A DNA stretch of 64,000 bases from Enterobacter sp. R4-368 (GCF_000410515.1 NC_021500.1:744001-808000), one strand, 5' to 3'; counted from the first letter of the stretch, positions 19,701 through 28,921 are shown. Program-made: numbers and translations. Notes: generated by a model from the sequence alone, not told the origin.

Positions 19701-19797
19701 TGGCGGTATCACCGGTAAAACCTTGTTGCTCCAAAGCCTGCAAAAAATTCAGCACCAGTTGAACGACGCCCGGTGCCTGGGAAATCTGTGGGATCAT
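16741..19797 (-). CDS. ydiJ: FAD and Fe-S D-2-hydroxyglutarate dehydrogenase family protein YdiJ
   Basis: Large two-domain oxidoreductase of 1018 residues. The N-terminal half is a PCMH-type FAD-binding domain with FTPRGGGTGTNGQALNQG and GSEGTLAFITEARLDI. Next comes an FAD-oxidase C-terminal domain (HVDAGVLHVRPALD). The C-terminal part carries a ferredoxin-like cluster motif GCLACKACSTQCPIKID and a CCG-type segment (VGCCGMAGTYGHE). E. coli YdiJ has been reported to oxidise D-2-hydroxyglutarate. It is the first gene of a two-gene unit with menI, divergent from ydiK. Confidence 0.95.
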   Translation of the reverse strand: MIPQISQAPGVVQLVLNFLQALEQQGFTGDTATSYADRLTMATDNSIYQLLPDAVVFPRSTSDVALITRLAAEPRFRTLVFTPRGGGTGTNGQALNQGIIVDMSRYMNRIMEINPEEGWVRVEAGVIKDQLNQYLKPYGFFFAPELSTSNRATLGGMINTDASGQGSLVYGKTSDHVLGVRAVLLGGDILDTQAMPVALAETLGNASTAIGRIYKTVLERCRDNRQLILDNFPKLNRFLTGYDLRHVFNDEMTEFDLTRILTGSEGTLAFITEARLDITPLPKVRRLVNVKYDSFDSALRNAPFMVEARALSVETVDSKVLNLAREDIVWHSVKELITDVPDKTLLGLNIVEFAGDDQPLIDAQVQSLCQRLDTLMAKGEGGVIGWQLCEDLTGIERIYAMRKKAVGLLGNAKGAAKPIPFAEDTCVPPEHLADYIVEFRALLDGHGLSYGMFGHVDAGVLHVRPALDMCDPQQEVLMKSISDDVVALTAKYGGLLWGEHGKGFRAEYSPAFFGEQLYGELRKIKAAFDPENRLNPGKICPPEGIDAPMKKVDDVKRGTLDRQIPIAVRSSWRGAMECNGNGLCFNFDVKSPMCPSMKISANRIHSPKGRATLVREWLRLLADRGIDPIKLEKELPEKRASLRTLIERTRNSWHARRGEYDFSHEVKEAMSGCLACKACSTQCPIKIDVPEFRSRFLQLYHSRYLRPVRDHLVATVESYAPLMARAPKTFNFFMSQPWVRSLSAKHIGMVDLPLLSVPSLQRQMVGHRTANMTLEQLEQLDAAQKAKTVLVVQDPFTSYYDAQVVADFVRLVERLGFAPVVLPFSPNGKAQHIKGFLNRFAKTAQKTADFLNRVAQLGMPMVGVDPALVLCYRDEYKLALGDKRGDFHVQLVHEWLPAALDNIGERALSGEPWYLFGHCTEVTALPGATGQWASIFARFGAVLENVSVGCCGMAGTYGHEVKNHASSLGIYELSWHQAMQRLPRNRCLATGYSCRSQVKRIEGNGVRHPLQALLEILG

Positions 19798-20005
19798 TAT
19801 GCTTGACCCTGCCTGACTGTTAGTGTTGTGAATAGTTAATCGTTTGCTTTAAGCATTCATCGTTGTATCACATTTTTTTCTTATGCGCCCATGAGAATTA
19901 CAGGCAGAATCGGACTGTCCAAAACCGCTGAAATCATTAATCATTATCACTGGTGATTTCCAGAAACACCGAATTTTCAGCCACTCAATAAGGTGAGTAA
20001 ATCGT

Positions 20006-21112
20006 ATGGTTGATCTACGTCAGTCCAGGGATGTACCGCAAATCATGCTGTCGGTACTGTTTTTAGCAATCATGATTATCGCCTGTCTGTGGGTCGTCCA
20101 GCCCTTCATCCTCGGTTTTGCCTGGGCGGGAACGGTGGTGATCGCCACCTGGCCACTGCTGGTACGCCTGCAACGCGTGCTGTTTGGCCGCCGCTCGCTG
20201 GCGGTTTTAGTGATGATGATGCTGTTGATCCTGCTGTTTATCATTCCTGTCGCGCTACTGGTTAATAGCCTGGTGGACTCCAGCGGCCCGGTGATCCATG
20301 CCATCAGCACCGGCGCCATGTCACCGCCGGATTTAGCCTGGCTAAACAGCATCCCTTTCGTTGGTGAGAAGCTCTATGCGGGCTGGCACAGCCTGCTGGA
20401 TATGGGCGGCAGCGCCATTATGGCCAAACTGCGGCCGTACGTAGGCGCGACAACCACCTGGTTTGTCGGCCAGGCCGCGCATATCGGACGCTTTATGCTG
20501 CACTGCGGCCTGATGTTGCTGTTCAGCGCCCTGCTTTACTGGCGTGGTGAGCAAGTTGCCAGAGGGATCCGCCATTTCGCCATTCGTCTTGCCGGGAAAC
20601 GTGGCGATGCCGCTGTGCTGCTGGCAGGTCAGGCTATCCGCGCCGTAGCGCTTGGTGTGGTGGTCACCGCGCTGGTGCAGGCCGTGCTTGGCGGCGTTGG
20701 TCTGGCCATTTCCGGGGTGCCCTACGCCACGTTGTTTACCGTGGTCATGCTGATGACCTGTCTGGTGCAGCTCGGGCCGTTACTGGTGCTGGTTCCGGCC
20801 ATTATCTGGCTTTACTGGAGCGGAGATTCCACCTGGGGCACCGTGTTGCTGGTCTGGAGCTGCATTGTCGCCACGCTGGATAACTTCATCCGCCCGGTAC
20901 TTATTCGCATGGGTGCGGATTTACCGCTGATCCTTATTCTTTCAGGGGTAATTGGCGGACTGGTCGCTTTCGGTATGATTGGCCTGTTTATTGGTCCGGT
21001 ATTACTGGCGGTTTCCTGGCGGCTATTCTCCGCGTGGGTGAATGAAGCGCCCGAACCGGTAGCGACAGATAATGCGCTAAGCGAAGTCGACGATTTAGAT
21101 AACCCCTCCTGA
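20006..21112 (+). CDS. ydiK: AI-2E-family membrane protein YdiK
   Basis: Inner-membrane protein of the AI-2 exporter-like (PerM/TqsA) family, about seven to eight membrane spans. 368 residues. The N-terminal LFLAIMIIACLWVVQPFILG pair of helices, the long central loop, and C-terminal GADLPLILILSGVIGG and FGMIGLFIGPVLLAVSW are hallmarks. Function in E. coli is not established. It ends just before a strong terminator and rprA. Confidence 0.95.
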   Translation: MVDLRQSRDVPQIMLSVLFLAIMIIACLWVVQPFILGFAWAGTVVIATWPLLVRLQRVLFGRRSLAVLVMMMLLILLFIIPVALLVNSLVDSSGPVIHAISTGAMSPPDLAWLNSIPFVGEKLYAGWHSLLDMGGSAIMAKLRPYVGATTTWFVGQAAHIGRFMLHCGLMLLFSALLYWRGEQVARGIRHFAIRLAGKRGDAAVLLAGQAIRAVALGVVVTALVQAVLGGVGLAISGVPYATLFTVVMLMTCLVQLGPLLVLVPAIIWLYWSGDSTWGTVLLVWSCIVATLDNFIRPVLIRMGADLPLILILSGVIGGLVAFGMIGLFIGPVLLAVSWRLFSAWVNEAPEPVATDNALSEVDDLDNPS

Positions 21113-21117
21113 AAATA

Positions 21118-21147
21118 ATAAGGCGGGGTAGCCCGCCTTAATTATTA
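21118..21147 (+). terminator. ydiK terminator
   Basis: AAGGCGGG, loop GTAG, CCCGCCTT, then AATTATTATT. Confidence 0.85.
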
Positions 21148-21248
21148 TTAAGCGCTACTTATCATTTCAGACACGAAACCCCGATCAGATCCCTCTGAAA
21201 GCGAAATATTGCGCGATTTAGCCCATATATTCTTCACGTCCATTTAAC

Positions 21249-21300
21249 TAATGAGACGAATCTGATCGACGCAAAAAATCGACATGCCTACTATTAGCTC
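21249..21300 (+). promoter_or_regulatory. rprA promoter with RcsB box
   Basis: The stretch ATGAGACGAATCTGATCGAC (21251-21270) matches my recall of the RcsB-activated element of the E. coli rprA promoter. CCTACTATTAG just before the RNA start gives the RpoD/RpoS-type -10. Confidence 0.75.
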
Positions 21301-21406
21301 ACGGTTATAAATCAACACCTTGATTTATAAGCATGGAAATCCCCTGAGTGAAACAACGAATTGCTGTGTGTAGTCTTTGCCCATCTCCCACGATGGGCTT
21401 TTTTTT
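21301..21406 (+). ncRNA. rprA: RprA regulatory RNA
   Basis: Hfq-binding sRNA that activates rpoS translation and links envelope stress (Rcs) to the general stress response. The sequence is nearly identical to E. coli RprA: ACGGTTATAAATCAAC at the 5' end, a hairpin of TGATTTATAAGCATGG, the conserved block CCCCTGAGTGAAACAACGAA, and the terminator CCCATCTCCCACGATGGG with eight T. It sits immediately downstream of ydiK as in E. coli. Confidence 0.97.
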
Positions 21407-21427
21407 CGCCGCTTTCATTTCAAGCAC

Positions 21428-21634
21428 TTATTTGCCGGATGCAGACGCGCTTCCGTTGCCGCTCACCGCGCAGGCGCCATTATCAATGGCTGCACCAATC
21501 GGTAGATAATCGAGTGCTAAATGCATCGTGCTCACATCGTGTCCGTCACAGTCACGAATATGATCGTTATACGACGCACAGCCATTAAGACCCGCGCATG
21601 CGAGCACGATATACATGAATAAATAAGCTTTCAT
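21428..21634 (-). CDS. Small lipoprotein, unknown function
   Basis: 68 residues from an ATG preceded by GAGG eight bases upstream. The signal peptide MKAYLFMYIVLACAGLNGC ends in the lipobox LNGC, then ASYNDHIRDCDGHD with further cysteines. The C-terminus is glycine/serine/alanine-rich. A longer frame adds 14 residues but spoils the signal sequence. It converges on rprA. Function is unknown; the lipobox makes export likely. Confidence 0.7.
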   Translation of the reverse strand: MKAYLFMYIVLACAGLNGCASYNDHIRDCDGHDVSTMHLALDYLPIGAAIDNGACAVSGNGSASASGK

Positions 21635-22215
21635 TTGAATAACCTCAACACGATTGCAGGAAAATAAATAGATCACTTCCGCTACAGCGAAATAAAAACT
21701 GCAATAGTTAATAAATTAAAATCGTGAAAACACGATCACTCTAAACCCGCTTACGTATTTACCTGCGCCAGCTGCTGATAAGATGATGCTGAGACAGCAC
21801 GCGATCAACGACGTTACATAACCGGCCCTGCAGCGCCCTGTAAATCCTGCGTTCACAGGCGTAGTTCACCCACCGGATACCGCCGGGTTCAACGTTGCCA
21901 AACCCCTTAATACCATGAGAAATAAAATGGACATAATGGCGCGCAGCTATTTTCCCACCAGGTAAAATCTCAATAAATTTTTTCTGCAAGTACAGAGAAA
22001 TAGAAAATAACGAAGAGCTAAGTTACGGGAGGGAATTATATGCGGGGTAATTATCAATACAATAAATATATACCAGCGGCAGGCACGAATAGCTTACGAT
22101 CGCACAAATACCTCAGGTAATTGTAAGTCATGCAGCGTGGTTGTTATTTCAGCCGGGTTATTGTTGTCTGTTTGTGCAAAAAAAATAGCCCATCGAGCGA
22201 TGGGCTACGATGTTA
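21635..22215. other. Intergenic region between lipoprotein and glycosidase genes
   Basis: No gene I can support. A 76-codon minus-strand frame at 21759-21989 starts only with TTG and has no ribosome site; it has protein-like composition but no recognised family. The right end holds a GCCCATCGAGCGATGGGC stem (about 22189-22206) that is the likely terminator of the glycosidase operon. Confidence 0.5.
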
Positions 22216-24588
22216 TCACTGACTGACTTCGCACTGACTCATCATTTTCCAGGCGGTGGGAAGTTCGCGGGTCTCGCCGTAAACGTTCACCGTGAGCGCT
22301 GCGCGGATATCTGCCGATGAGGCACCGATTTGCAGCTCAAACTCACCCGGTTCGACAATGCGCTGCCCGTCACGGCGCGTAAAGTTGAGCATATCCACCG
22401 GCACGATGAACGTCAGGGTTGCCGTTTCACCCGGTGATAATGCCACGCGCTGGAACGCTTTTAGCTCCTGCACCGGACGCACCATTGACGCTACTTTATC
22501 CCGGACATACAGTTGCACCACCTCGCTGCCGCTGCGATCTCCGCTATTTTTTACCTGCACCTGCACACGAATATCGTCATCAATCGCCACATCAGGTGTC
22601 AGTAATACCGGGTTCATATACTCGAACTGCGTCCAGCTCTTCCCGTAGCCAAAGGGGTAAAGTGCGCCAAAATGGAAGGCAAACGGTGTACCACCGCTTT
22701 TCAGCTTGTGGTTGTAATAATAGGGCATCGCCCCCGCGCTTTTCGGCACGCTGACGACCAGACGCCCCTGCGGCTCTGCCCGCCCGGTCAATACATCGGC
22801 AATCGCCCGGCCGCCCTCCTGCCCCGGCGCCCACGCCATTAACCATGCGGCAACGCGCGACTCCAGCCCTTGCAGGTTATACGGACGCCCACCGGTCATG
22901 ACCACCACGACCGGTTTCCCGGTTGCCACTAACGCCTCCAGCAACTGTTGTTGCACACCCGGCAGCGTCAGGCTGTCCGTGTCGGAACCTTCTCCCACCG
23001 TCCCGCTCTGGAACAGCCCGGCAAGATCGCCCACACAGGCAATGATCACCTCGCTTTCCTGCGCCACGCTCACCGCGTGCGGGATCAGGCTCAAATCCCT
23101 GGAAACTGGTGACTGCTGCATCGGTTTCCCCGACGCATCCCCGGGGAAAACGGGGGCGCCAGCCATACGTTTTTCAATAATATGGCAGCCTTTGGCATAA
23201 CGGACGTTCCCCTCGCCCAGCGTCTGGCGCAGCGCCGCAAGCGGCGTGGTGACCTGCGTGGTCTCCTCCAGCATATCGCTAATGATCAAATGCACCGGGA
23301 AACTGTACCCGCTGAGCAAAGCCAGCGGATCGTCAGCGGTCGGGCCAATTACCGCCACTTTCGGTGAGCCGTTCAATGGCAGAATGCCGTTATTTTCCAG
23401 CAGCGTCATTGAGCGCGTAGCGACCTCGCGCGCTACCCGCCGCGTCCTGGCAGACTGCAGGTCGATACCCTGTTCATCGGTATAAGGCTGTTCGAACAAA
23501 CCGAGGCGGAATTTCACTGCCAACACGCGGGCGACAATTTCGTCCACTTTTGCCATGGAGATAAGTCCACGCTCAACGGCCTCTGCCAGATGGCGTGCAC
23601 AGTCATCTTTTGGCAATTCAACATCCAGCCCGGCATTAAACGAGAGCGCAGCGGATTCCGCGGCATCGTGTGTCACGCCGTGATGCTGATGCAGCAGGCT
23701 GACGCCACCGTAATCGGCAACAATAATGCCCTCGAAGCCCCACTGTTCACGCAGCAAAGTGGTGAGCAAGAAATGGTCACTGTGACCCGGCTGGTTATCA
23801 ATGTCGTGATAGGCTGGCATCACCGATCCTGCTTTCGCCAGCTTCACCGCCATCTCGAACGGCAGCAAAAAGGTGTCGTTCAGCTCGCAAAAGCCGAGGT
23901 GTACCGGGGCATGGTTACGCGCGCCTTCGCTAAACGAGTGGCCAACATAGTGTTTGAGCGTCGCCAGCATATCGCCCTTTTCACCCTGCAACCCGTTCAC
24001 GTAGGCGCACGCCATCACCCCCACCAGCCACGGATCTTCACCAAACGTCTCTTCCGTGCGCCCCCAGCGCACATCGCGCGAGACATCCAGTACCGGAGCC
24101 AGCCCCTGTTTGCATCCGGTCGATCGCGCTTCCAGCCCGATATGATGGGCGGCACGTTGCACAAGTTGCGGATCCCAGGTGGAACCGTAGTTCAGCGAGG
24201 AGGGAAATAACGTCGCGTCTTTGCACAATAAACCCACCAGGCACTCTTCATGAAACAGCGCGGGGATACCCAACCGCGTCTCTTCCACCAACGTTTTTTG
24301 TAGCCGATTAGCCGCACGTACACCGCGCTTCGCCTCCACAATATGCGTGCCCAGTGGACGGGTTATTTGCCCGACCCCCAGTTTAAGCCGCTGTGCCAGC
24401 GCCGCCTGCGTGCTGACACCGGCAAACTCATCGCTGAGATCGGTGCGCTCGCGGTGCTCTCCCTCTTCTGAAAGCACCAGCCACAACGCATGCATTTGCG
24501 CGAATTTCTCTTCCGGCGTCATCCGCGCCAGTAAATCCGCAACGCGTTCGGCCACGGGACGGTTTGCGTCCTGGTAGATAGCAGTCAT
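22216..24588 (-). CDS. Family 3 glycoside hydrolase (beta-glucosidase/beta-xylosidase type)
   Basis: 790 residues without a signal peptide, so cytosolic. The GH3 N-terminal barrel carries RWGRTEETFGEDPWLVG, the substrate-binding LKHYVGHS and the nucleophile aspartate in GIIVADYGGVSLL. The C-terminal sandwich has SMTLLENNGILPL and the fibronectin type III-like tail SGSEVVQLYVRD. The N-terminal layout and YGGVSLLHQHH resemble bacterial GH3 enzymes on beta-xylosides or beta-glucosides. The start overlaps the transporter stop by four bases, so an imported unphosphorylated glycoside is the likely substrate. Confidence 0.92.
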   Translation of the reverse strand: MTAIYQDANRPVAERVADLLARMTPEEKFAQMHALWLVLSEEGEHRERTDLSDEFAGVSTQAALAQRLKLGVGQITRPLGTHIVEAKRGVRAANRLQKTLVEETRLGIPALFHEECLVGLLCKDATLFPSSLNYGSTWDPQLVQRAAHHIGLEARSTGCKQGLAPVLDVSRDVRWGRTEETFGEDPWLVGVMACAYVNGLQGEKGDMLATLKHYVGHSFSEGARNHAPVHLGFCELNDTFLLPFEMAVKLAKAGSVMPAYHDIDNQPGHSDHFLLTTLLREQWGFEGIIVADYGGVSLLHQHHGVTHDAAESAALSFNAGLDVELPKDDCARHLAEAVERGLISMAKVDEIVARVLAVKFRLGLFEQPYTDEQGIDLQSARTRRVAREVATRSMTLLENNGILPLNGSPKVAVIGPTADDPLALLSGYSFPVHLIISDMLEETTQVTTPLAALRQTLGEGNVRYAKGCHIIEKRMAGAPVFPGDASGKPMQQSPVSRDLSLIPHAVSVAQESEVIIACVGDLAGLFQSGTVGEGSDTDSLTLPGVQQQLLEALVATGKPVVVVMTGGRPYNLQGLESRVAAWLMAWAPGQEGGRAIADVLTGRAEPQGRLVVSVPKSAGAMPYYYNHKLKSGGTPFAFHFGALYPFGYGKSWTQFEYMNPVLLTPDVAIDDDIRVQVQVKNSGDRSGSEVVQLYVRDKVASMVRPVQELKAFQRVALSPGETATLTFIVPVDMLNFTRRDGQRIVEPGEFELQIGASSADIRAALTVNVYGETRELPTAWKMMSQCEVSQ

Positions 24589-25994
24589 CGGGTCACTCCT
24601 GTGTTATTGAAATCCGGGGCGGTTTGCACTGCCGTGTCGCTTTCACTGACGCCGCGTTTACGTATCAGATCTTGCGCGATACTGTCGGCAACCTGGCTAT
24701 TGAGTTTGTAGCGGGTCAGCAGCAGCACCATGCAGATAAACAGCAGGCAGGGGATCAGCGTAAACAATGCGTTAATGGTCGTCAGCACCGTCGCGCTCTG
24801 GGCTGCCTGATTCGGCGCATAATCCACGGCACCAAGCACCCAACCCACGACTGCGCCGCCAAGCGCAAGGCCAAATTTAATGGCGAATAACGCTGTCGAG
24901 AACACCAGTCCGTCGAGGCGACGCCCGCTGCGGTGCTCTTCGTAATCCACCACGTCAGAGAACATGGTCCATTGCAGCGGCGTGGTCAGGTTCTGAATAA
25001 AGCTGAAAACGATATTGAGGCCAAAAATAAGCCACACTTGCGTCGGCGGGATAATAAAGATCAGCGCCGCGAAAACGACGAATGTAATAATTGTCCACTG
25101 GTAGGCGCGCACCCGGTCAAATTTCCCTAATAACCGCGCTGATAATAGCGCTCCGCTTAGGGCAGCGATCATGCCCGAAACAATAAAGGTAAATACCATA
25201 TCCGGGCGCTGTAATACGTATTTGACGTAATACATCGTGGCGGAACCACGCGTTACAACCGCGGTTAACAGCAAAATATTAAACACAAAGACAATGCGCC
25301 ACTGCGTATTTTTCGCCAGCAATTTGAGATCGCTGAACAGCGAACCGGAGCTATCATTGCGCGGCGTAAAACGCTCGCGTGTCATAAAGAAGCAGCCAAA
25401 GAACAGAAAAATGCCCAGTACGCCCATCATGCTCATGGCATAAAAATACCCTTTTTGATCATTACCAGCCCCCAGATGTGCCACCAGTGGCAGGGCAATA
25501 ACGGTCACGATCAGGCCGCCAATAAACGATAAACCAAAGCGCCAGGACTGCAGCGAGTGGCGCTCGTGCGGGTCCATCGTCAGCGCGCCGGGCATGGCGC
25601 AGTAAGGGACATTAATCGCAGAGTAGATAAAGCTAAGGATGGCGTAAGTGACGCAGGCATAGAGGATTTTTGCCGTCGCCCCTGCGTCCGGGACATAAAA
25701 GGTAATAATGCAGCTCACACCAAACGGTATTGCAAACCACAGCAGCCAGGGGCGAAAACGCCCGTGTCGCGTTTGCGTACGATCCACCAGTGCGCCGATG
25801 CAAGGATCAACAAAAGCATCCACCGCACGCACGACCAAAAACATGGTTCCCATTATGGCGGCGGGTAACCCAAACACATCCGTATAGAAATAAGCGAGAA
25901 ACAGCGTTGCGGTTTGCCAGACCAGGGCGCTCGCCATATCACCCAGACCGTAACCAATTTTGTCTTTTGTACTCAGGACAGAGGAGATTGTCAT
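24585..25994 (-). CDS. GPH-family sugar:cation symporter
   Basis: 469 residues, 12 membrane helices, glycoside-pentoside-hexuronide family. It starts like MelB/XynB-type carriers (KIGYGLGDMASALVWQ). It has FVDPCIGALVDRTQTRHGRFRPWLL, the typical helix 2-3 loop of this family, and NVPYCAMPGALTMDPHER. First gene of a two-gene unit with the GH3 enzyme; no regulator gene is adjacent. It probably imports a beta-linked disaccharide or oligosaccharide (xyloside or glucoside), but the sequence alone does not decide which. Confidence 0.9.
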   Translation of the reverse strand: MTISSVLSTKDKIGYGLGDMASALVWQTATLFLAYFYTDVFGLPAAIMGTMFLVVRAVDAFVDPCIGALVDRTQTRHGRFRPWLLWFAIPFGVSCIITFYVPDAGATAKILYACVTYAILSFIYSAINVPYCAMPGALTMDPHERHSLQSWRFGLSFIGGLIVTVIALPLVAHLGAGNDQKGYFYAMSMMGVLGIFLFFGCFFMTRERFTPRNDSSGSLFSDLKLLAKNTQWRIVFVFNILLLTAVVTRGSATMYYVKYVLQRPDMVFTFIVSGMIAALSGALLSARLLGKFDRVRAYQWTIITFVVFAALIFIIPPTQVWLIFGLNIVFSFIQNLTTPLQWTMFSDVVDYEEHRSGRRLDGLVFSTALFAIKFGLALGGAVVGWVLGAVDYAPNQAAQSATVLTTINALFTLIPCLLFICMVLLLTRYKLNSQVADSIAQDLIRKRGVSESDTAVQTAPDFNNTGVTR

Positions 25995-26172
25995 TTTTAT
26001 TAGCCTTGTGAGGTCAAAAAATATTTCAACATGGCGCGACAGATTAACGTCGCACTGCTCACTACCGGCTCAAGTATTGGAAGAAGCTAACGAGGGGACA
26101 ATTGCAATAATTGCCAGGCTTTTTACGTTTTTTGGTTATTGTGATCGCCGCCGAGTTCGCGGCTGAAATAAA

Positions 26173-26204
26173 AAAATCCCCGACATTATGTCGGGGATTT
26201 TACT
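26173..26204 (-). terminator. ppsA terminator (usable in both directions)
   Basis: AAAATCCCCGACA, loop TTA, TGTCGGGGATTTT: 13-bp perfect stem with A and T runs on the two sides, eight bases after the ppsA stop. Confidence 0.92.
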
Positions 26205-26211
26205 TTTGCCT

Positions 26212-28590
26212 TTATTTTTTCAGTTCGGCGAGGCTTAGCCAGGTCTGCACAACGGTGTCCGGGTTGAGTGAGAGACTATCAATGCCCTCATCCATCAACC
26301 AGGCGGCAAAGTCTTCGTGATCTGAAGGCCCTTGCCCGCAAATGCCGACATATTTGCCCTGCTTTTTCGCCGCACGGATCGCCATCGAAAGCAGCGCTTT
26401 CACCGCGTCGTTACGTTCGTCGAACAGTTCTGAGACCACGCCGGAATCGCGATCGAGACCCAGCGCCAGTTGCGTCATGTCGTTGGAGCCGATAGAGAAA
26501 CCATCGAAATACTCAAGGAACTGCTCCGCCAGCAGCGCGTTGGACGGGATTTCGCACATCATGATGATTTTCAGCCCGTTCTCACCGCGTTTCAGCCCCT
26601 GGCGCGCCAGCTCATCAACTACCGCTTTTGCCTGTTCAACGGTACGTACAAACGGGACCATGATTTCCACGTTGGTCAGCCCCATATCGTTACGCACGCG
26701 TTTTACCGCTTCGCACTCAAGCGCGAAGCAATCGCGGAAGCTGTCGGCCACATAACGGCCTGCGCCACGGAAGCCGAGCATCGGGTTCTCTTCTTCCGGT
26801 TCGTAGCGCTCACCGCCGACCAGATTGGCGTATTCGTTCGATTTAAAATCAGACAGACGCACAATCACGCGTTTTGGCCAGAATGCCGCTCCCAGTGTCG
26901 AAATGCCTTCCGTCAGACGGCCGACATAAAACTCAACCGGCGAATCGAAGCCTTTCATCATTTCGCGGATTTCGTTTTGTAATTTCGCGTCCTGATCATC
27001 AAACTCCAGCAGTGCGCGCGGATGCACGCCGATCATGCGGTTGATGATGAATTCCAGACGCGCAAGGCCTACGCCTTCGTTTGGCAGGCAAGCAAAATCG
27101 AAGGCGCGATCCGGGTTGCCGACGTTCATCATGATCTTCAGCGGCAGATCCGGCATGGTGTCTACGCTTGAACTTTTCACGCTGAAATCCAGCAGATCGG
27201 CATACACATAACCGGTATCGCCTTCGGCGCAGGAGACGGTGACTTTCTCCCCGGTTTTAATACGTTCGGTCACGTCGCCGCAGCCCACCACCGCCGGAAT
27301 ACCTAACTCACGCGCAATGATCGCCGCGTGGCAAGTACGACCGCCGCGGTTGGTAACAATCGCCGCCGCTTTTTTCATGATCGGTTCCCAGTCCGGGTCG
27401 GTCATGTCGGTTACCAGCACATCGCCCGGCTCGATCAGGTTCATCTCGCTGATATCGTGGATCACTTTCACCGTACCGGCGCCAATGCGATGCCCAATGG
27501 CACGGCCTTCAGAGATAATGCGCCCCTGGGCATGCAGCGTGTAACGCTCCATCACCTGGCCACGCGAACGCACGGTTTCCGGACGCGCCTGCACGATAAA
27601 CAATTTACCGGTATGGCCGTCTTTCGCCCATTCAATATCCATTGGACGGCCATAGTGTTTCTCGATTTGCACCGCCTGCTTCGCCAGCGCCTGCACTTCG
27701 TCGTCGGTCAGGGAGAAACGGTCGCGCTCGGCCTGCGGTACATCTTCAATCTGCACCTGCTTGCCATGCTCTTGCGTCGGCGCATAGATCATGCGGATTT
27801 TCTTCGATCCCATGGTGCGACGCACAATGGCCGGACGATTTGCCGCAAGCGTTGGCTTATGCACATAGAACTCATCCGGGTTAACGGCGCCCTGCACCAC
27901 CATTTCGCCCAGTCCCCAGGCAGAGGTGATAAACACTACCTGATCAAAACCGGATTCCGTATCGATGGTGAACATCACGCCAGAAGAACCGATATCCGAA
28001 CGCACCATGCGCTGCACACCGGCAGAAAGCGCGACGCCGCGATGATCGTAGCCCTGATGCACGCGATAGGAGATGGCGCGATCGTTGAATAACGAGGCAA
28101 ACACATGCTTCACCGCCACCAGCACGGCGTCATACCCTTGCACGTTGAGGAAGGTTTCCTGCTGACCGGCAAACGAGGCATCCGGCATGTCTTCTGCGGT
28201 CGCAGAAGAACGCACCGCGAAAGACGCTTCAGCGTCGTCTTCAGAGAGTTTGGCATAGGCTTCGTGGACGGCTTTTTCCAGCTCCGGCGGAAATGGCGTG
28301 TCGACAATCCACTGGCGGATCTGCGCACCGGCTTTGGCCAGTTCGGACACATCATCGATGTCAGTTTTATCCAGTAATTCGTAAATGCGCTGATTTAGCC
28401 CGCTTTGTTCCAGAAACTGGTTAAACGCATCGGCCGTGGTCGCAAACCCATTCGGTACGGAAACCCCCATACCGGACAGATTAGTAATCATTTCACCAAG
28501 GGAGGCATTTTTGCCCCCAACTCTGTCTACATCATTCATGCCGAGTTGGTCATACCAAAGCACCAGCGGAGACGAGCCATTGTTGGACAT
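26212..28590 (-). CDS. ppsA: Phosphoenolpyruvate synthase
   Basis: Makes PEP from pyruvate and ATP for gluconeogenesis. 792 residues as in E. coli. The N-terminal ATP-grasp domain has [20 protein letters not shown]. The phosphohistidine swivel domain has [20 protein letters not shown] with the catalytic histidine. The C-terminal barrel has [20 protein letters not shown] and [10 protein letters not shown]. ppsR, its regulator, is divergent next door. A Cra-like site upstream fits known activation by Cra. Confidence 0.99.
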   Translation of the reverse strand: MSNNGSSPLVLWYDQLGMNDVDRVGGKNASLGEMITNLSGMGVSVPNGFATTADAFNQFLEQSGLNQRIYELLDKTDIDDVSELAKAGAQIRQWIVDTPFPPELEKAVHEAYAKLSEDDAEASFAVRSSATAEDMPDASFAGQQETFLNVQGYDAVLVAVKHVFASLFNDRAISYRVHQGYDHRGVALSAGVQRMVRSDIGSSGVMFTIDTESGFDQVVFITSAWGLGEMVVQGAVNPDEFYVHKPTLAANRPAIVRRTMGSKKIRMIYAPTQEHGKQVQIEDVPQAERDRFSLTDDEVQALAKQAVQIEKHYGRPMDIEWAKDGHTGKLFIVQARPETVRSRGQVMERYTLHAQGRIISEGRAIGHRIGAGTVKVIHDISEMNLIEPGDVLVTDMTDPDWEPIMKKAAAIVTNRGGRTCHAAIIARELGIPAVVGCGDVTERIKTGEKVTVSCAEGDTGYVYADLLDFSVKSSSVDTMPDLPLKIMMNVGNPDRAFDFACLPNEGVGLARLEFIINRMIGVHPRALLEFDDQDAKLQNEIREMMKGFDSPVEFYVGRLTEGISTLGAAFWPKRVIVRLSDFKSNEYANLVGGERYEPEEENPMLGFRGAGRYVADSFRDCFALECEAVKRVRNDMGLTNVEIMVPFVRTVEQAKAVVDELARQGLKRGENGLKIIMMCEIPSNALLAEQFLEYFDGFSIGSNDMTQLALGLDRDSGVVSELFDERNDAVKALLSMAIRAAKKQGKYVGICGQGPSDHEDFAAWLMDEGIDSLSLNPDTVVQTWLSLAELKK

Positions 28591-28675
28591 CGAAACAATC
28601 CTTTTGTGATATATGAATGGGTGAAAACGTCGAACTACTTTTTTATCCTGGCATAATTAATTCCGTTGAAAAAAC

Positions 28676-28691
28676 GGTGAATCGTGTAAGC
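28676..28691 (-). promoter_or_regulatory. Cra (FruR) site upstream of ppsA
   Basis: GGTGAATCGTGTAAGC resembles the Cra operator (TGAATCG core) and the position, about 90 bp before ppsA, fits Cra activation of ppsA. Confidence 0.55.
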
Positions 28692-28748
28692 AATTACGAT
28701 TTCTGGTTTTTCGGATAGATTCCCATCAATAAATCACCTTGAGTAATT

Positions 28749-28859
28749 TCTCATTTTTGTATCTCCTTATTTTTTATAGGAGAAATTAAAAAAATGAACC
28801 GTTGAGTTCATTAAAAATAAAAACACCATTTCATTTTAAAAATGAGAAAAAGGAGATAC
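28749..28859 (+). promoter_or_regulatory. Possible RNA switch in the ppsR leader
   Basis: TCTCATTTTT (28749-28758) and AAAAATGAGA (28838-28847) are complementary. GTATCTCCTT (28759-28768) is complementary to AAGGAGATAC (28850-28859), which contains the Shine-Dalgarno sequence of the leader peptide. The two pairings interlock as a pseudoknot. TCTCCT (28762-28767) can also pair locally with AGGAGA (28778-28783), which would free the ribosome site. Complementarity is directly visible; function and the transcript start are inferred. Confidence 0.5.
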
Positions 28860-28861
28860 GC

Positions 28862-28921
28862 ATGTTGAGGATTTTAATTTATGCTTTCAGAGAATTACGC
28901 ATGTCATTCAGGATGGGTTAA
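28862..28921 (+). CDS. Possible 19-residue leader peptide of ppsR
   Basis: ATG seven bases after the start of a very strong AAGGAGAT, then MLRILIYAFRELRMSFRMG and TAA directly abutting the ppsR ATG in the same frame. ppsR itself has no separate strong ribosome site, so its translation could depend on ribosomes terminating here. Composition is basic and amphipathic. The alternative is that a start further inside is used and the strong site is incidental. Confidence 0.55.
   Translation: MLRILIYAFRELRMSFRMG

Noticed and set aside
19930..19960. GAAATCA...TGATTTC repeat with Fur-like ATCATTATC between ydiJ and ydiK
   Set aside because: Seven-base arms and a poor fit to the 7-1-7 Fur consensus; not enough to call an operator.
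21759..21989. 76-codon minus-strand frame before the glycosidase operon
   Set aside because: Only a TTG start, no Shine-Dalgarno, no family; kept as undecided intergenic DNA.
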